Assembly: GCA_014706385.1 (NCBI GenBank)
Contig: JACGZH010000007.1
Location: 751,501 to 815,500, forward strand
DNA: 64,000 bases
Direction of reading: 5' to 3'
Source of the DNA: Phaffia rhodozyma
Taxonomy: Eukaryota; Basidiomycota; Tremellomycetes; Cystofilobasidiales; Mrakiaceae
Of the stretch, positions 50,339 through 60,986 are shown piece by piece. How positions within the stretch are numbered: the stretch's first letter is position 1; each line of letters begins with the position of its first letter. The notes below the pieces were generated by a model, which was not told the DNA's origin, did not search any database, and saw nothing but the letters and a program-made list of their open reading frames with translations. Both the position numbers and the translations under genes were made by a program.

Positions 50339-53024
50339 TCAGGCCCTCTCCCTTGCCTTCTCCCTTGCCTTCTCCCTTGCCTTCTCCCTCTCCCTTGCTT
50401 TACCTACGTGCGCCTCAGCCTTGCCTCCAAAAAATCGATAGGCCATCGCGCCCAATGCGACTAGCAGAGTTAGAAAGATGCTAGGGATCAACCATTTCAA
50501 TGGCGGTCGAGGTGGAAGCGCTCGTTTCTTGGCTTTCGCCTGAGATTGAGATTGAGATTTCGGTTGAGATTGGGATTTCGGTTGGTATTGTGGATAGGTT
50601 TTTGACCTAAGTTGACTTTCAGACGGAGCTCGGCCTGATGGATTTGAAGAACCTACAGGACTTCCCAAAAGAGGTGACGAAAAAGTCCGAGTGGTCGATC
50701 GGTCCGTTAATGGGTTTCTGATTTCTGATTGGAAAGAATACTTGGAAGATCTATTAGACGTTGTCGTCCAGGTAGAAGTCCCCGAAGAGGTGAAGGTATT
50801 GACGTCCGCGCGGTCTGTTGGGAGAAAAGAAGGCGAGAAGAAAGATGCTGAAGGAGAAAAGGCAGATAACGATGGGGAATCCTTCGAAGCCGCCGACTTT
50901 GCTCCCTTCTGACTCATTGCAGGTCTCTTCGATGGTCTTCTTCGAAGATGCTCACCTTCGGGAGGAGAAGCCATCGCCGAATCTGTGCACTGGAACCTCA
51001 GCATCTTTATAGGGATGATCTGCCCGATGATATTCCAGAGCGAAGTATGAACTTGCTCGAACGGATGATCCCTGGTATGACTTGAACTAATGAAGCTCGA
51101 TCTTCTCGGCCGTCCAGTGAGTTTATCCGGATTCATATTAGCTCTTTCAAATCGATCAGCGCCGACACCGGCTTCACTTCCAATAACTCTAGCACCTTCG
51201 ATCGCATAATCGACGAGCTTTCTTCCCTCTCTTACGCCTTCGCCAATCCGTCTAGTTCCTTCTTGTACTCGGCCCTGTAAGTCTCTCAATCGGATTCGAG
51301 CTTCGTCCCAGGCGGTTAGACCATACGAGCCCATCATGATTGTCGAAAGGGCCAGTACGGTAGCGAGAGAAATGAAGAGTAGGGTAAATCCTTGAGCAAT
51401 CGGTATGACCGGTGCGGTGATCAGATCAGTTACCGTCCGAGGAATCATCTTCGATGCTTGATCAGACGCCAACGTCGAAGAAGATGACGTCTGGTCCGAA
51501 GGGTCATCTTGATGTCTTACGCCGGTTCGAAACCCGGAGGCAGAGGCAGCAGTGGTAGCAGCCGTATCAAAACTCTTGAACAGAGAAGCTACTTCCTGGC
51601 GGAACCCCCCTCCTGAACGAACAGGCTCAGCGACTGGGCTCGGTTGGGAACTCGTCCTACATCGGGACCGTGCCCGATGTGTATAAGGCCTGGGCGGATT
51701 CAGACCAGCCAGATTGAAGCTCGAATTAGGAGCGGATTTAGTAGGACCGCTCGCCCTGTCTTTATTCCCTTTTAGAGGTCGACCTGAAGTCGAAGTAAGC
51801 GGTTGGAAGCCGGGACGGACCCGAGTAGAAAGGTCTGGAGATCTATGAATAGAACTAGCTTCAGGTCGTTGAGCCGACTGAGGTAAGGGAGTGGTATGAC
51901 CTCGTCTCCGAGGGATGGAAGGAAAGGTCTCCCCAAACGAGTCGGCAATGTCGACGACCGGCTTGTCCATTCTCAACCTATGTTGGTGGTGGTGGTAGTA
52001 GTCGTCGTCGTCATCTTCCTGGTCTTGCTCCTCCTCACTAGAATGGAAACTGCGGACGCTGGCCGCTCGAGCGCGCTTATGGGGCGTGCCTGTCTGATGA
52101 TTGGCCAGCTCTATCTGCCACGGATGTACACTCGTTCGAGAAGTCGTTGGTAATGAACTATACGCTTGAACAGGAGAGCATGAAATCGTGGTCGTAGTCG
52201 TGGTGGACACGAACGATCTTGAAGAAACCTGTCTGAGGAATGGAGTCTGTGGAACAGAAGGGGAGGATGAACAGGCGGCTGATGATATTGTGTTCTCTAT
52301 CGAAGATGAAGACACCGGAGAGGGAGGGAAGGAGAGGTTGGGTTTTAGTGTCGTAGCAGATGTGTAATCCGAGAGACGAAGATGGTTCGGAGCAAGAAGA
52401 CTTGTTTTCTGAGTGATATTCAACGAGCCTGCAGTATCGGTGCATCCGGGTGAATTTCCAGCCCGCCAGTCAGATCCAAGAAAAAGAGAGGGAAACAGTA
52501 AGATTCACCCGTATGCAGGAGATCAGAAAAGACCGGATTAGCCGACGGAAGGAAGGGAGAAGTAGAAATGATCACGAACGCGATTCATCAGCCGTCTGAC
52601 CATCCTCATCGGCCTGTGTCTCGAGGCTCAACCTTAAACCGATCCCTAGGGTCTCCTTCGGGCCCTGATCGATCACTAGCAGCCTCGCGAACCCATCCTC
52701 GAGCTCTGTTTCGAGACCGATTCCGTGATCGCCTCTGGCCGACCCAGAGTGACCATTCGAGTCGTCTATGATATGGAGTAGACCTTCCGAACGGAAACCA
52801 TGATATCCACTGGCCAGAGAGCTAAAAGAAGACGAAGAGGACGTGCCGGAATCTCTGAGGAGGTACAGGTCGGGTGAAGAGGAAGAGGAACTCGAGGTGG
52901 GTAAGTTCTCGGCGGACAATAGGCCGTTCTGGATCGAAGGAGAATATGACGGTTGGAGCGGAGAAGAATTTGTATCGTCTGTTTGACAATTGTATTGGTT
53001 TGAAGGAAGGGTCGCTCGTGGCAT
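50339..53024 (-). CDS. Unrecognised serine-rich protein with two hydrophobic segments and a KARE-repeat tail
   Basis: About 840 aa in at least two exons: MPRATLPSNQYNCQTD at 53024 to about 52585, then a 2.1 kb exon (from about 52430) opening SLNITQKTSLLAPNHLRLSDY. Most of the N-terminal 450 residues are Ser/Thr/Pro-rich and look disordered. A hydrophobic segment (PIAQGFTLLFISLATVLALS) is followed by a predicted amphipathic helix, ARIRLRDLQGRVQEGTRRIG and on to VREGRKLVDYAIEGARVIGSE. A second hydrophobic segment (WLIPSIFLTLLVALGAMAYRFF) lies near the C-terminus. The last 25 residues are Lys/Ala/Arg/Glu repeats, encoded by a 12-bp DNA repeat. This suggests a membrane protein with a long soluble N-terminal part, perhaps at the ER or nuclear envelope. 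I do not recognise a family. The 5' end may include further upstream exons. Confidence 0.7.
50342..50398. repeat. 12-bp coding repeat (CTTGCCTTCTCC) in the C-terminal tail
   Basis: About four near-identical units at the 3' end of the preceding gene. On the coding strand they give alternating KAREKAREKARE. Confidence 0.8.
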
Positions 53025-53958
53025 TTGAAAGCAGAAGATGGAGGAGGATAGTGAAGAAGAAGATAAGATGAGAGGAGGGAATTAACCAAGGCAGTCTGGT
53101 CGATTTAAGGATCAGACCTAAATAACATGTCGACTATCGTCAGTCAATCAAAAGAACAAAAGAGGAGCAGGAAGCCGATAGGAACAGAGAGCACTCACCT
53201 TCTTGTCTGCTGGAATATTCTAAAGAAAGCCGATGCTATATGATCTTAAGATAGCGTTCTACAAGGTGAAAGATGCTGAAGATGAACGGTCCCTTTGAGC
53301 AGAACCTGTGATAGAGCTGATCTAAATCAGATAAAAAGCACCACTGAACGTCTCGTTTAGGAGAGAAGAATCTTGACGAACAGTCGTTAAATGGCTTGTT
53401 TGATCAGTCAGCGTTCGATGAGGCTCTCAGCTGAGATCCATAACCATGTCTGATTGTATGGAGGAATGTGTGGTGGTTGGTTGAGGATGAAATGAAACGG
53501 GATGCAGGATGGCCAAAGTCTTTCTCTCATGTACAGATCTTATCAGCCGCGTCTCATCTAGTATGCCCGATCTAGCACTCTTACCAGATGGCTAAACTCA
53601 TCGACACGCACATATATATATATATATACATCTACCTGTAGGAAGGATATCCGAAAAGCATGCGAATGGTCGAATACATAGAGAGAGAAGAAGATAACCA
53701 AGCCGAGAGAAGGGAGACATAAACCAGACCCGACATGATAGAAAGGGACGGACGTCGGCCATTCGTTGTACTTGTGCCAACTCACATGCTAGATGGAAAC
53801 CCATAGATAGAGGCGCGACATACCATTTCTAAAGTCTCTATCTCTTCTCAAAACAGAACAGAATAGAAGGATAGAATAATAGAAAGAAGAGGGATCTGGC
53901 AGGAAGAGGGTCAAGAAGGCGGGTGTGTCGGAATAATAGAATTTGGATGTGAATTCGA
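53025..53958. other. Intergenic region / 5' flank of the serine-rich gene
   Basis: Tandem minus-strand genes. Contains a (TA)n run at 53611-53628 and purine-rich stretches. Upstream non-coding exons of the serine-rich gene are possible. Confidence 0.45.
53611..53628. repeat. (AT)n dinucleotide run
   Basis: About nine alternating AT units. Confidence 0.8.
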
Positions 53959-54797
53959 CTACAGCCGAGTGATTGCTTTCGAGTCCAAAGGCATCCCGCT
54001 CGGATCGACATTATTTCGAGCCAATAGATGTTGATGTCTCCTGAGTCGAGCCTGGGGTTGTGGTTCGACAGAATCAGGACAAGAAGAAGGCCTCCTTTAT
54101 GTCAGTTACCCGCTCTCCATCGATACACACCTTCGAGCCCCCTTAGTTTAGGACAACAAGTAGCCTCAAGCAAGAAAATGCCGTCTGGAACACGAACCTC
54201 ATCGAACGAGACACCTTCTTCTCTCATGATCCGCTGAATTTCAGCGCTTCCAGCTGCATCAAGCCCTTGTCTAGAGTCTCCAGCGGCCATATTGTTTGAC
54301 TCTAGATCAAAGTTTGAAGATGAAAGCTGTTGTTTCCCAGTCGAACACACGTGGTTTCGGCAAGGAGTAATGAAGCAAAGAAGACGCTTGAGTCAGAGAC
54401 AAGGAAAGGAACTCTTGAAAAATTGCTAGGGGTTTATACTAGCAAAGATTCTGATCACATAAAGAAAGACGTACTCCGGCGTTTCGTTGGTCCTCGAATG
54501 TATTTAGTGGTGAATACTGATTGAACCGTGGGTAGTGACTCCTGATAAACGGAAGGAGATGATCCGAAACGAGCTGATACCTGTGAAAGAGCTAACGAAC
54601 ATGTCCTCAGCAGAAGCGAGTTAATTTGAACCGAGGCAGATGAAGGATTCATTCCAGATAGCACAAAGACAAAGGAGACGGGATGAGTTAGCCTGAACGG
54701 TTCCGGATAGAAAGTGACAGAAGCCAACACAGAAGGACAGGTCACTCACGTATGCAACCACAAGGACAACTGTAAGGAAAGACAAATGGGCCAGCAT
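53959..54797 (-). CDS. UPF0357/DUF2015 family small membrane protein
   Basis: Fungal family of unknown function (yeast YCL012C group). The start MLAHLSFLTVVLVVAY at 54797 is a signal-anchor-like helix ending at a GTGAGTG donor. The following exons give VSARFGSSPSVYQESLPTVQ, then SSNFDLESNNMAAGDSRQGLDAAGSAEIQRIMREEGVSFDE, then ARLRRHQHLLARNNVDPSGMPLDSKAITRL with the stop at 53959-53961. The pattern SSSNFDL...GDxRxGLD...EIxxIMxxxxVxFDEAR...xNxIxPxGxPxDxKxxT is the family's signature as I know it. Length is about 130 aa. The joins are in phase for the last two exons; the second intron boundary near 54450 is approximate. Confidence 0.75.
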
Positions 54798-55158
54798 GAT
54801 GGGCTAAGAGGGCGAATCCAGTTAAGCAGAAACAGAATAAGAAGAAAGCAAGGATGAGAAGGAATTATGTATGGGAGAATGATTAGAGAAGAAGAGGACC
54901 CAAGAGTTCTACGAGAGCGATGCTTGGGAGCGAACTGGAAACCACGGCGTAGGCCGAGCCGACACGAAAGCTAGCACTGCATCCAAAACCATTCAGCCAC
55001 TAGAACTCGCTTCAAATAACATATAATCCGACAAGGTTCTCTGAATTGATTCTATGAGGATTAAGTGACGACCATATATATCCGCATATAGGCGCAAGGT
55101 ACAAAATATAGAATACATTTGATAGAGACCCAATATAAAGTACAATAAATAAAACCCC
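54798..55158. other. Intergenic region between UPF0357 promoter and F-box-like gene
   Basis: Tandem minus-strand genes with AT-rich 3' flank at 55060-55150; nothing else is seen. Confidence 0.5.
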
Positions 55159-55979
55159 TCACAACCCGATTTGGAGCACGCGCTTGGCGGCCGGTGGAGA
55201 TTCCTCTTTGTTACACGACATATGAGATGAAGCCTGAACATATAGAGAAAGAGAAGAAAGGCAAGGAAAAGACGTTCTTTCTAGAAGGGATGTACCCAAC
55301 ACAGGATTGATCCCTCGAAGTATAAGTGATTTCAAGCAAGGCATGACCGGCGGAAGACCCAACCGACACGTCCTTGACCCTTCTCTTTGGGTGATCTCCA
55401 AGCTGACCAACTGGGATAGCCAGTGACCGTGGTCTATGTTTAAACGTTGAATCTCTTCTGGAGGTGGCCAATCGAGGGCTAGGTGTTTAAGGTTGGGGAG
55501 CCCGTGGACTCGGGTCCACGGATCGATCTTGCTCATCGCACTAAATGGGTCGGTTATGTGTTCAAGAATGCACGTCGGCGAACCAGGGAGGTGATGACGT
55601 CCGATAGCATGGAATGTTATGGTGTAGGAAAGCAGTCGAAGAGGGATAGGTGTGGATAAGAATCGTTGCAGTTGGTCCTCCCCCTGAACCACGATCGTCT
55701 GATATAGCAGGCGTCGAGCATAAATCTGAGGGTCAAAGAGATATCTGAACAGGTTGAGCATCCTAATCGGATGAAGCAGACAAATATGGGTTTGCTCACC
55801 ATCCAGTCCCAACTGACGAACATCAAATTGAACAGACGGGCATTTATCAGACGAATTTCCTCCCAGTCTATATCTGATTCGCACGCTTCTTGTCTGGACG
55901 GTTTGGACAGATGGGAGAGAATGCACAGCTGGATATCTAGAGGCCAAGTCTTGCCTAGGGGAAAGTTTACTTGCGACAT
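55159..55979 (-). CDS. F-box-like protein
   Basis: The start MSQVNFPLGKTWPLDIQLCILSHLSKPSRQ at 55979 has the F-box opening (LPxDIxxxIxxxL). It is followed by EEIRLINARLFNLMFVSWDW, the usual second half of an F-box. An intron of about 65-80 nt (donor at or before GTGAGC near 55800, acceptor near 55745) leads to YLFDPQIYARRLLYQTIVVQGEDQLQRFLSTPIPLRLLSYTITFHA. A leucine-rich-like part follows (GLPNLKHLALDWPPPEEIQRLN, WLSQLVSLEIT, MPCLKSLILRGINPVLG, FPCLSSLSLYVQ). It ends ...AAKRVLQIGL at 55159. About 250 aa, probably an SCF substrate adaptor or a related basidiomycete F-box paralogue. The intron junction does not resolve cleanly to one phase. Confidence 0.6.
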
Positions 55980-56312
55980 TAGATGTTTTGTTCAGAAGGA
56001 CGAAGAAAGCCAAAAGTAGATGAGTCTGGCGGAAAAAATATCGATCCTGTTATAAACCATCGAGGTATGGGAAGGGGAAGCCTCCAGAGGCACGCATCAT
56101 CAGAGCAAGAGATAGGTAGAAGAGGGGAGAAATATGACCAAAACAAAAACAAGGAGGAAAAGGATGAGATGTCGGAAAAAACTTGCCGAGTCAGTCAGGG
56201 CGAGGAATCAAAAGAGGCACAAATGCCTGAAAGATCAGCGTTTCAGGGCGGTAAGTAACCAAAAGAGGTGAGGGAGGATATGTGAGCAAACAAGGGGTAA
56301 GAAAAGCAAAGC

Positions 56313-56540
56313 AAGGCAGGTAAGGCAGGTAAGGCAGGTAAGGCAGGTAAGGCAGGTAAGGCAGGTAAGGCAGGTAAGGCAGGTAAGGCAGGTAAGGCAG
56401 GTAAGGCAGGTAAGGCAGGTAAGGCAGGTAAGGCAGGTAAGGCAGGTAAGGCAGGTAAGGCAGGTAAGGCAGGTAAGGCAGGTAAGGCAGGCAAGGCAAG
56501 CAAGGCAAGCAAGGCAAAGCCAGGTAAGGCGAGGCGAGGC
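56313..56540. repeat. 9-bp minisatellite, unit AAGGCAGGT (read as CAGGTAAGG)
   Basis: Nineteen perfect tandem units from 56313 to 56483, then about six decayed copies (AAGGCAAGC and GAGGC variants). Read in the phase CAGGTAAGG, each unit is a near-consensus eukaryotic 5' splice site on the plus strand. Long frames through it on the minus strand (Leu-Pro-Ala or Leu-Pro-Tyr repeats) are repeat artefacts. Confidence 0.95.
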
Positions 56541-56884
56541 GAGGTAAGCAAAGAGTATGAATGCAAGGTAAGCTGAGGTGAATTAACACAGGCAAACCAA
56601 CACAAAACGCACGCCCAGGAAGGCAAAGAAGGAACGTCATGGTCAAGAGACAAGATGGCAAGCAACGATGGTTGAGATGAAAGGTGATATTAATGTATCG
56701 TTCGTCTATAGACAACAACCATCGCTTGATGCACTTCAGGCCGTGAGGGAGCCCCCGTTTGGATGACTGGGGTTGCCCAGTGATCGAGTTTTGACTCGCT
56801 GGGTTGAAATCAGTTACGTCATCACATCGTCACTGGGGCGCTTTTTTTTCTTTTCTTCGCCTTCTCGAACAAAGTCTCGATTAG

Positions 56885-56890
56885 TATAAA
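56885..56890 (+). promoter_or_regulatory. TATA box of the small charged-protein gene
   Basis: TATAAA 121 bp upstream of the ATG, followed by a C/T-rich leader (about 56920-57000) typical of highly expressed fungal genes. Confidence 0.6.
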
Positions 56891-57005
56891 GGCCAGAAAA
56901 GTCTTCCCTTGGGTCAACTTTCTATTCTTCATCAACTTTTACCACTCAAAACTACTTTCAAAGAATTACCCCTTTTTACCCTTACAAAACAACAAACTAA
57001 TCATT

Positions 57006-57660
57006 ATGTCGTACGTTCTGTTCTCGTCCTCCCACTCTTTCCCTTGCAATATTCTGAACACGTTGTGATATTGCATCCGGCTCCATCTCGTTTCTATTCC
57101 TTTTCTTCGTGTAGTCCCGCCGCCACTGTCACCGACCACGGAAACGGATCTGCCCAGCAGGATCAGCACCAGGCTACTCAGGAGCAGGAGATCCGAGACG
57201 CTCACGCTCAGAAGTTCGAGGAGGGTAAGGAGAACGCTCACTCCCTCTTGGACAAGACCGATGAGAGGTCCATCAAGGTGAGTCTGATATTCCCCATTTC
57301 CTTTCCCTTTCGTCTTTCTTCCACGGCGATATAGTCTGACCAGATATTTTCTTTTTCGCTGCTCTTACAGAACACCCTTGCCGCCGCTGAGAAGGCCGAG
57401 AAGGAGCAGGCCCGAAAGGATGCCCAGCCCGAGCCCCTCGCTACCGAGGCCGCTCGATCCCACGGAAATGAGCCTTCCCGAGGAGCCGTTATTGACGAGC
57501 AGCTCCAGATTGAGGACGAGCTCGCCATCAAGGTTCGTTCTTTTCCCGCTCCTTCCTGTTCTTCATCATCTCCAGTATACCTGGTTTTCCTTGCCATCGT
57601 TAGTCCATTGTTTTGACATTCTCGTTTTAATCTCTACAGAAATTGGATGCCAAGCACTAG
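57006..57660 (+). CDS. Small, highly charged hydrophilic protein, unknown function
   Basis: About 117 aa from four exons. ATG 57006 gives MS, split by a GTACGT intron, then PAATVTDHGNGSAQQDQHQATQEQEIRDAHAQKFEEGKENAHSLLDKTDERSIK, NTLAAAEKAEKEQARKDAQPEPLATEAARSHGNEPSRGAVIDEQLQIEDELAIK, and KLDAKH with the stop at 57658. It has no hydrophobic segment and is rich in Glu, Ala, Lys, Gln and Asp, so probably disordered or helical in solution, like small stress/hydrophilin proteins. The TATA box, pyrimidine-rich leader and intron right after the second codon suggest strong expression. I do not recognise a named family. Confidence 0.75.
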
Positions 57661-58292
57661 ATCATGCATACAAACGAATAAACAAACAAAAAACGAAACC
57701 ATCTGTATTTATCCGTGTAGCACCTAGGGATTAAGGATTTTTGATATCAATGTATCTCACGTGGAGAAAGAATAGACCATAAGAATCATGACTTGTCTAT
57801 TGAAAGTGAGAGAAAACCAGCTGTGGCTCGTACTGACAGAGGCTTGTACAGATTCGTCGCAGAGTTGCTCGGAGGAGATTCAAAATGGGGTAAGACTGAA
57901 AATGGATCTTTTGAGAGGTTAGAAAGAATTGGAAGAGAACGATGATACACGAAAGACAAAAGGAAAGGATTGGGATGAATACGTTGGACAAAAGATAGAT
58001 AGATAGATAGACAGGTAGATAGATAGATAGACAGATAGATAAAGCGAAGAAAGCGAATAAAAGATATGTTTATAGTACATGCAAAGAAAGAAACAAGTCC
58101 AGAACTATAAGGAATGAAGGGATTATCTGTGAACCCTAGGAAACTAGTAGCACTCCTTTGGATTTTTTTATATTGCGGCGATCGATGCGATGTGATGCGG
58201 CGGAAAGGAAAAAGATGAACGGGAGGGAGAGCGTTTGTGTATGTATATGTCTATGTGTGTCTGAGAAACCAATTAGAGAATAGAGACATTCC
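57661..58292. other. Convergent intergenic region with a GATA/GACA microsatellite
   Basis: 3' flanks of the small-protein gene and the Zn2Cys6 gene. A GATA-type repeat sits at 57993-58041; no gene is seen. Confidence 0.6.
57993..58041. repeat. (GATA)n/(GACA) microsatellite
   Basis: About 12 tetranucleotide units with GACA and GGTA variants. Confidence 0.9.
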
Positions 58293-60986
58293 TCAAGACC
58301 GACCATTCAACGGCCCGGTGACATCCTCATCACTTCTCCATATCCTCAACTCACTTGGCCTTGTCTTCATTCCTGCCGCGCCGTCGTCATCACCGCCATC
58401 ACCAAGGCCGACGTTTCTAGTTCGAAATGATCTTGAGCCGGTTCCAAAACCAGGCCTAGGTCCAGATTCATTAGAAAATAACGTCTCGAGACCTGGAAGT
58501 TCAACCATTGAGGAACTTCTTCGTTCTGAATCGCTCGAGGTTGAGGGTCTAGTCCAAGGTTCCGAGAGTGATGAGGCTGTTGAAAACGAAGAGTCTCTCT
58601 GGCTTTGAGCTTGGGTCGCGCTCAGTGCTAAGTCTACCGATGGCCGTTTTAATGGGCAAGAAGCTGAGGCTGAGGAAGGATAGGTCGATGGAAGAAAATT
58701 CGGGTGTGAACGCCTTGAGAGGAACGGGGGGGACCTCTGGTCAGATACCAAAGATACCAGAGAGGAAGATCGGTTAGGATGAACCGGTTGTATGGTCTGA
58801 TTCATGGGTGCATGAAAGACAGCGTAGGATGGACAAGACGAAAACGAGGACGACGAAGAACGCGAAGGGAAAGAGGAGGCCGAAGATGAAAAAAAGGTTG
58901 CCTGCACTCCGTGTTCTTGTTCTCTTCTTCCGTCTGATCTTCCCCCTCGGTCCGGTAGATCGGTGTCGAAAGGTCGACGGAATAGCGAGCTTGAGTAAGA
59001 AGGCGAAGACATTGGTCGGAGTTGCCCCGGATGGTTGATATTCAACTGGGATTCTGATGGCAAGGTTGAGGTGAGAAGCGCTATCGGCGGCAATGTCGGT
59101 CGGTCCTGCTTAATCGGCTGGCTGAGCGAGTATGCCGGTGTGAAGGCCAACTCGATGTCAGATGGAGGAATGAGAACGCCGTTTTTATTGCTCTGGTGGT
59201 GATGATGGTTAGAAGTCGAAGGACCAAGCTGGTTATGTGTTGGTCGCTCAGAGAAGGCTGATGGACTCGGATGAGTGGATATATAGTGACTGGACGAACG
59301 AGCGTCGTCTTTTTTATGTTGATTTGGCTGGGGAAATGTTTGGGCGATCAGGAACGGAGAGGCTGATAGGAGGGGAAGCAGGGAGATTACTATATATGCG
59401 TTCGAATACGTGTTTAGATCTCTGGAAGAGTATAGATGTACCACCCCCAAAAAAGAAAAGACACCAAAAAAGTTAACATCTTTGTACGCCATAAGTGGGG
59501 CCTAATCGATAGTCAAAAGATGATTTGGAAACGAACCCAAGATCTAAACCTCCTGCTCGACCAAGATGCATCCTCATGTTGTACCCTTCCCATGAACCAT
59601 CAGCTCTCTTTAGTCGAACATCTCTATCCGGGTACGACGTTCCCTCTACTGGGCTCTCCAACATGGCGTCATCTAATCTCTCGATCAGTTCTTCGATCGA
59701 CCGACTCGTTCGAACTCTATGTCCGGTAGGATATGTGAGAGGGTCCCTGATCTGTTCGGTTGCCCAAAGATCATCCTCTACAAGCAGTGAGGAGAGCCAC
59801 CGGTGGCTCATCGACGAAGCCTCTCGACCTAGGAGTTGAAGCGACGAGGCCGAACAGCGTAGAATGTACAGATCGGTGGTGGCTATCAACGTGATAGTTG
59901 TCGCTGGTGTTGATGCTAGTGATGGTCGTGGTGACAGTGAACTATCGGCAGAACAGGAGTATCCGTATGAAGTCGAACTGGATGAGAGAACAGACGAGCC
60001 AATATCTTGGTGAGCCAGCGGTCTAGACTCTCTTGACATTGGAGCTGAGGATGGCCCTATATTCTGAGGAGATGTTGACGTCGATTGCCGGACTGACTGG
60101 GAGGAAGCTATTCTGGAGGTTCGGTTCGTAACCGAACCTCTTTGGGTTGGAGGCGTTCGAAATCTAGAGGAATTGGCTGATGTGGAGTTCTGATTGGCAT
60201 GAAGTTTCGGTCGTCCCCGCTTCTTTTGCTGAAAGGAGAGGAGTGAAGGATGAATGACCCACGCCAGAGACAAAGGAAAATCAGAAAGCTAGTCTCGGTG
60301 CAAAACAGACCGACAAGACCGAAACTTACAACAACGTCTACACATAGGTCTACTTTGCTCAGAGTGACGCATCTTTTGCACGGCCTACTATCATCACAGG
60401 CGAGATGGGCTCTATGAAGACGGGAAAAAATGGATAGCAAAAGATAAAAAGAATGAAAAGTCCCGAGAAGGACGGACAAGCGATTCGTTTAATTCTCTCC
60501 TGCGCGAACATTTTGATTCCGAGCGGGATAAGAGCGCGGACTATTCAGAAGCGAAAAATGCTCACTTTTTACATGGCCTACAAGCACAGGCTGAGGCCTT
60601 TGGACGGAACAAAGAGAAAGAAGAAGAGACAGAAAAGGGGGAGGGAAAAGAAAAGTAGAAAGAACGTATGTCAGTCGTAGTCTAATGAGGTTTCTCAATG
60701 TGTTATTGCAGTCGTTCAACCAGATAAATTCAATGTCAAGGCTTGATCGTCAAAAAATCTTTTATCCTTTGTTGACAAAGAAACGAATGAACTCGTACAT
60801 GCACGTGTCGCCCTTTCAAACAGGAACTTGGGAGAAGGATCAAAATGGACCAAGGAAAACGAAACGCACCCTGCCTGATCTGGGTTTGACTTCTTTAGCC
60901 GTCTCCAACTGAATGTGACGGGTTGTCCCTGAAGGCAGTGGAGGCCGGTCAGTCTGGATGAGGCGTGAGGTTTTGGAGTCACCCAT
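58293..60986 (-). CDS. Zn2Cys6 transcription factor with AT-hook-like motif and PAS-like domain (Ert1/AcuK group)
   Basis: Nuclear DNA-binding regulator. The start MGDSKTSRLIQTDRPPLP at 60986 leads through VKPRSGR, a GTGCGT intron, a tiny exon ASACACRPCKK, and a further exon AHLACDDSRPCKRCVTLSKVDLCVDVV. The cluster is C-x2-C-x6-C-x5-C-x2-C-x8-C. The AHLxCDxxRPCxRC pattern is that of the Ert1/Rds2/AcuK/Gsm1 group of carbon-source regulators. Directly after comes QKKRGRPKLH, an AT-hook core (RGRP). A Ser/Thr-rich region precedes a PAS-like segment: ITLIATTDLYILRCSASSLQLLGREASSMSHRWLSSLLVEDDLWATEQI...DVRLKRADGSWEGYNMRMHL. An intron (about 59330-59550) leads to a 1 kb exon, Ser/Pro-rich, stopping at 58293. 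About 750 aa. All joins through the zinc cluster are in phase. Confidence 0.8.

Larger units (their letters stand above)
55980..57005. other. Intergenic region with a splice-donor-like minisatellite
   Basis: Between divergent genes. Holds the 9-bp minisatellite (56313-56483 plus decayed copies to about 56540) and, at the right, the promoter of the small charged protein with a TATA box at 56885. Confidence 0.6.

Noticed and set aside
50220..50464. Plus-strand frames over the KARE-repeat region
   Set aside because: Antisense shadows of the 12-bp coding repeat at the 3' end of the minus-strand gene.
55159..56013. A single 284-aa frame starting MAFFVLLNK as the full gene product
   Set aside because: It begins before the F-box start and reads the F-box exon in the wrong frame; the F-box sequence is in the neighbouring frame and is joined by an intron.
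56191..56718. Leu-Pro-Tyr / Leu-Pro-Ala repeat proteins on the minus strand
   Set aside because: Translation of the 9-bp minisatellite; no conserved flanks and two frames equally open.
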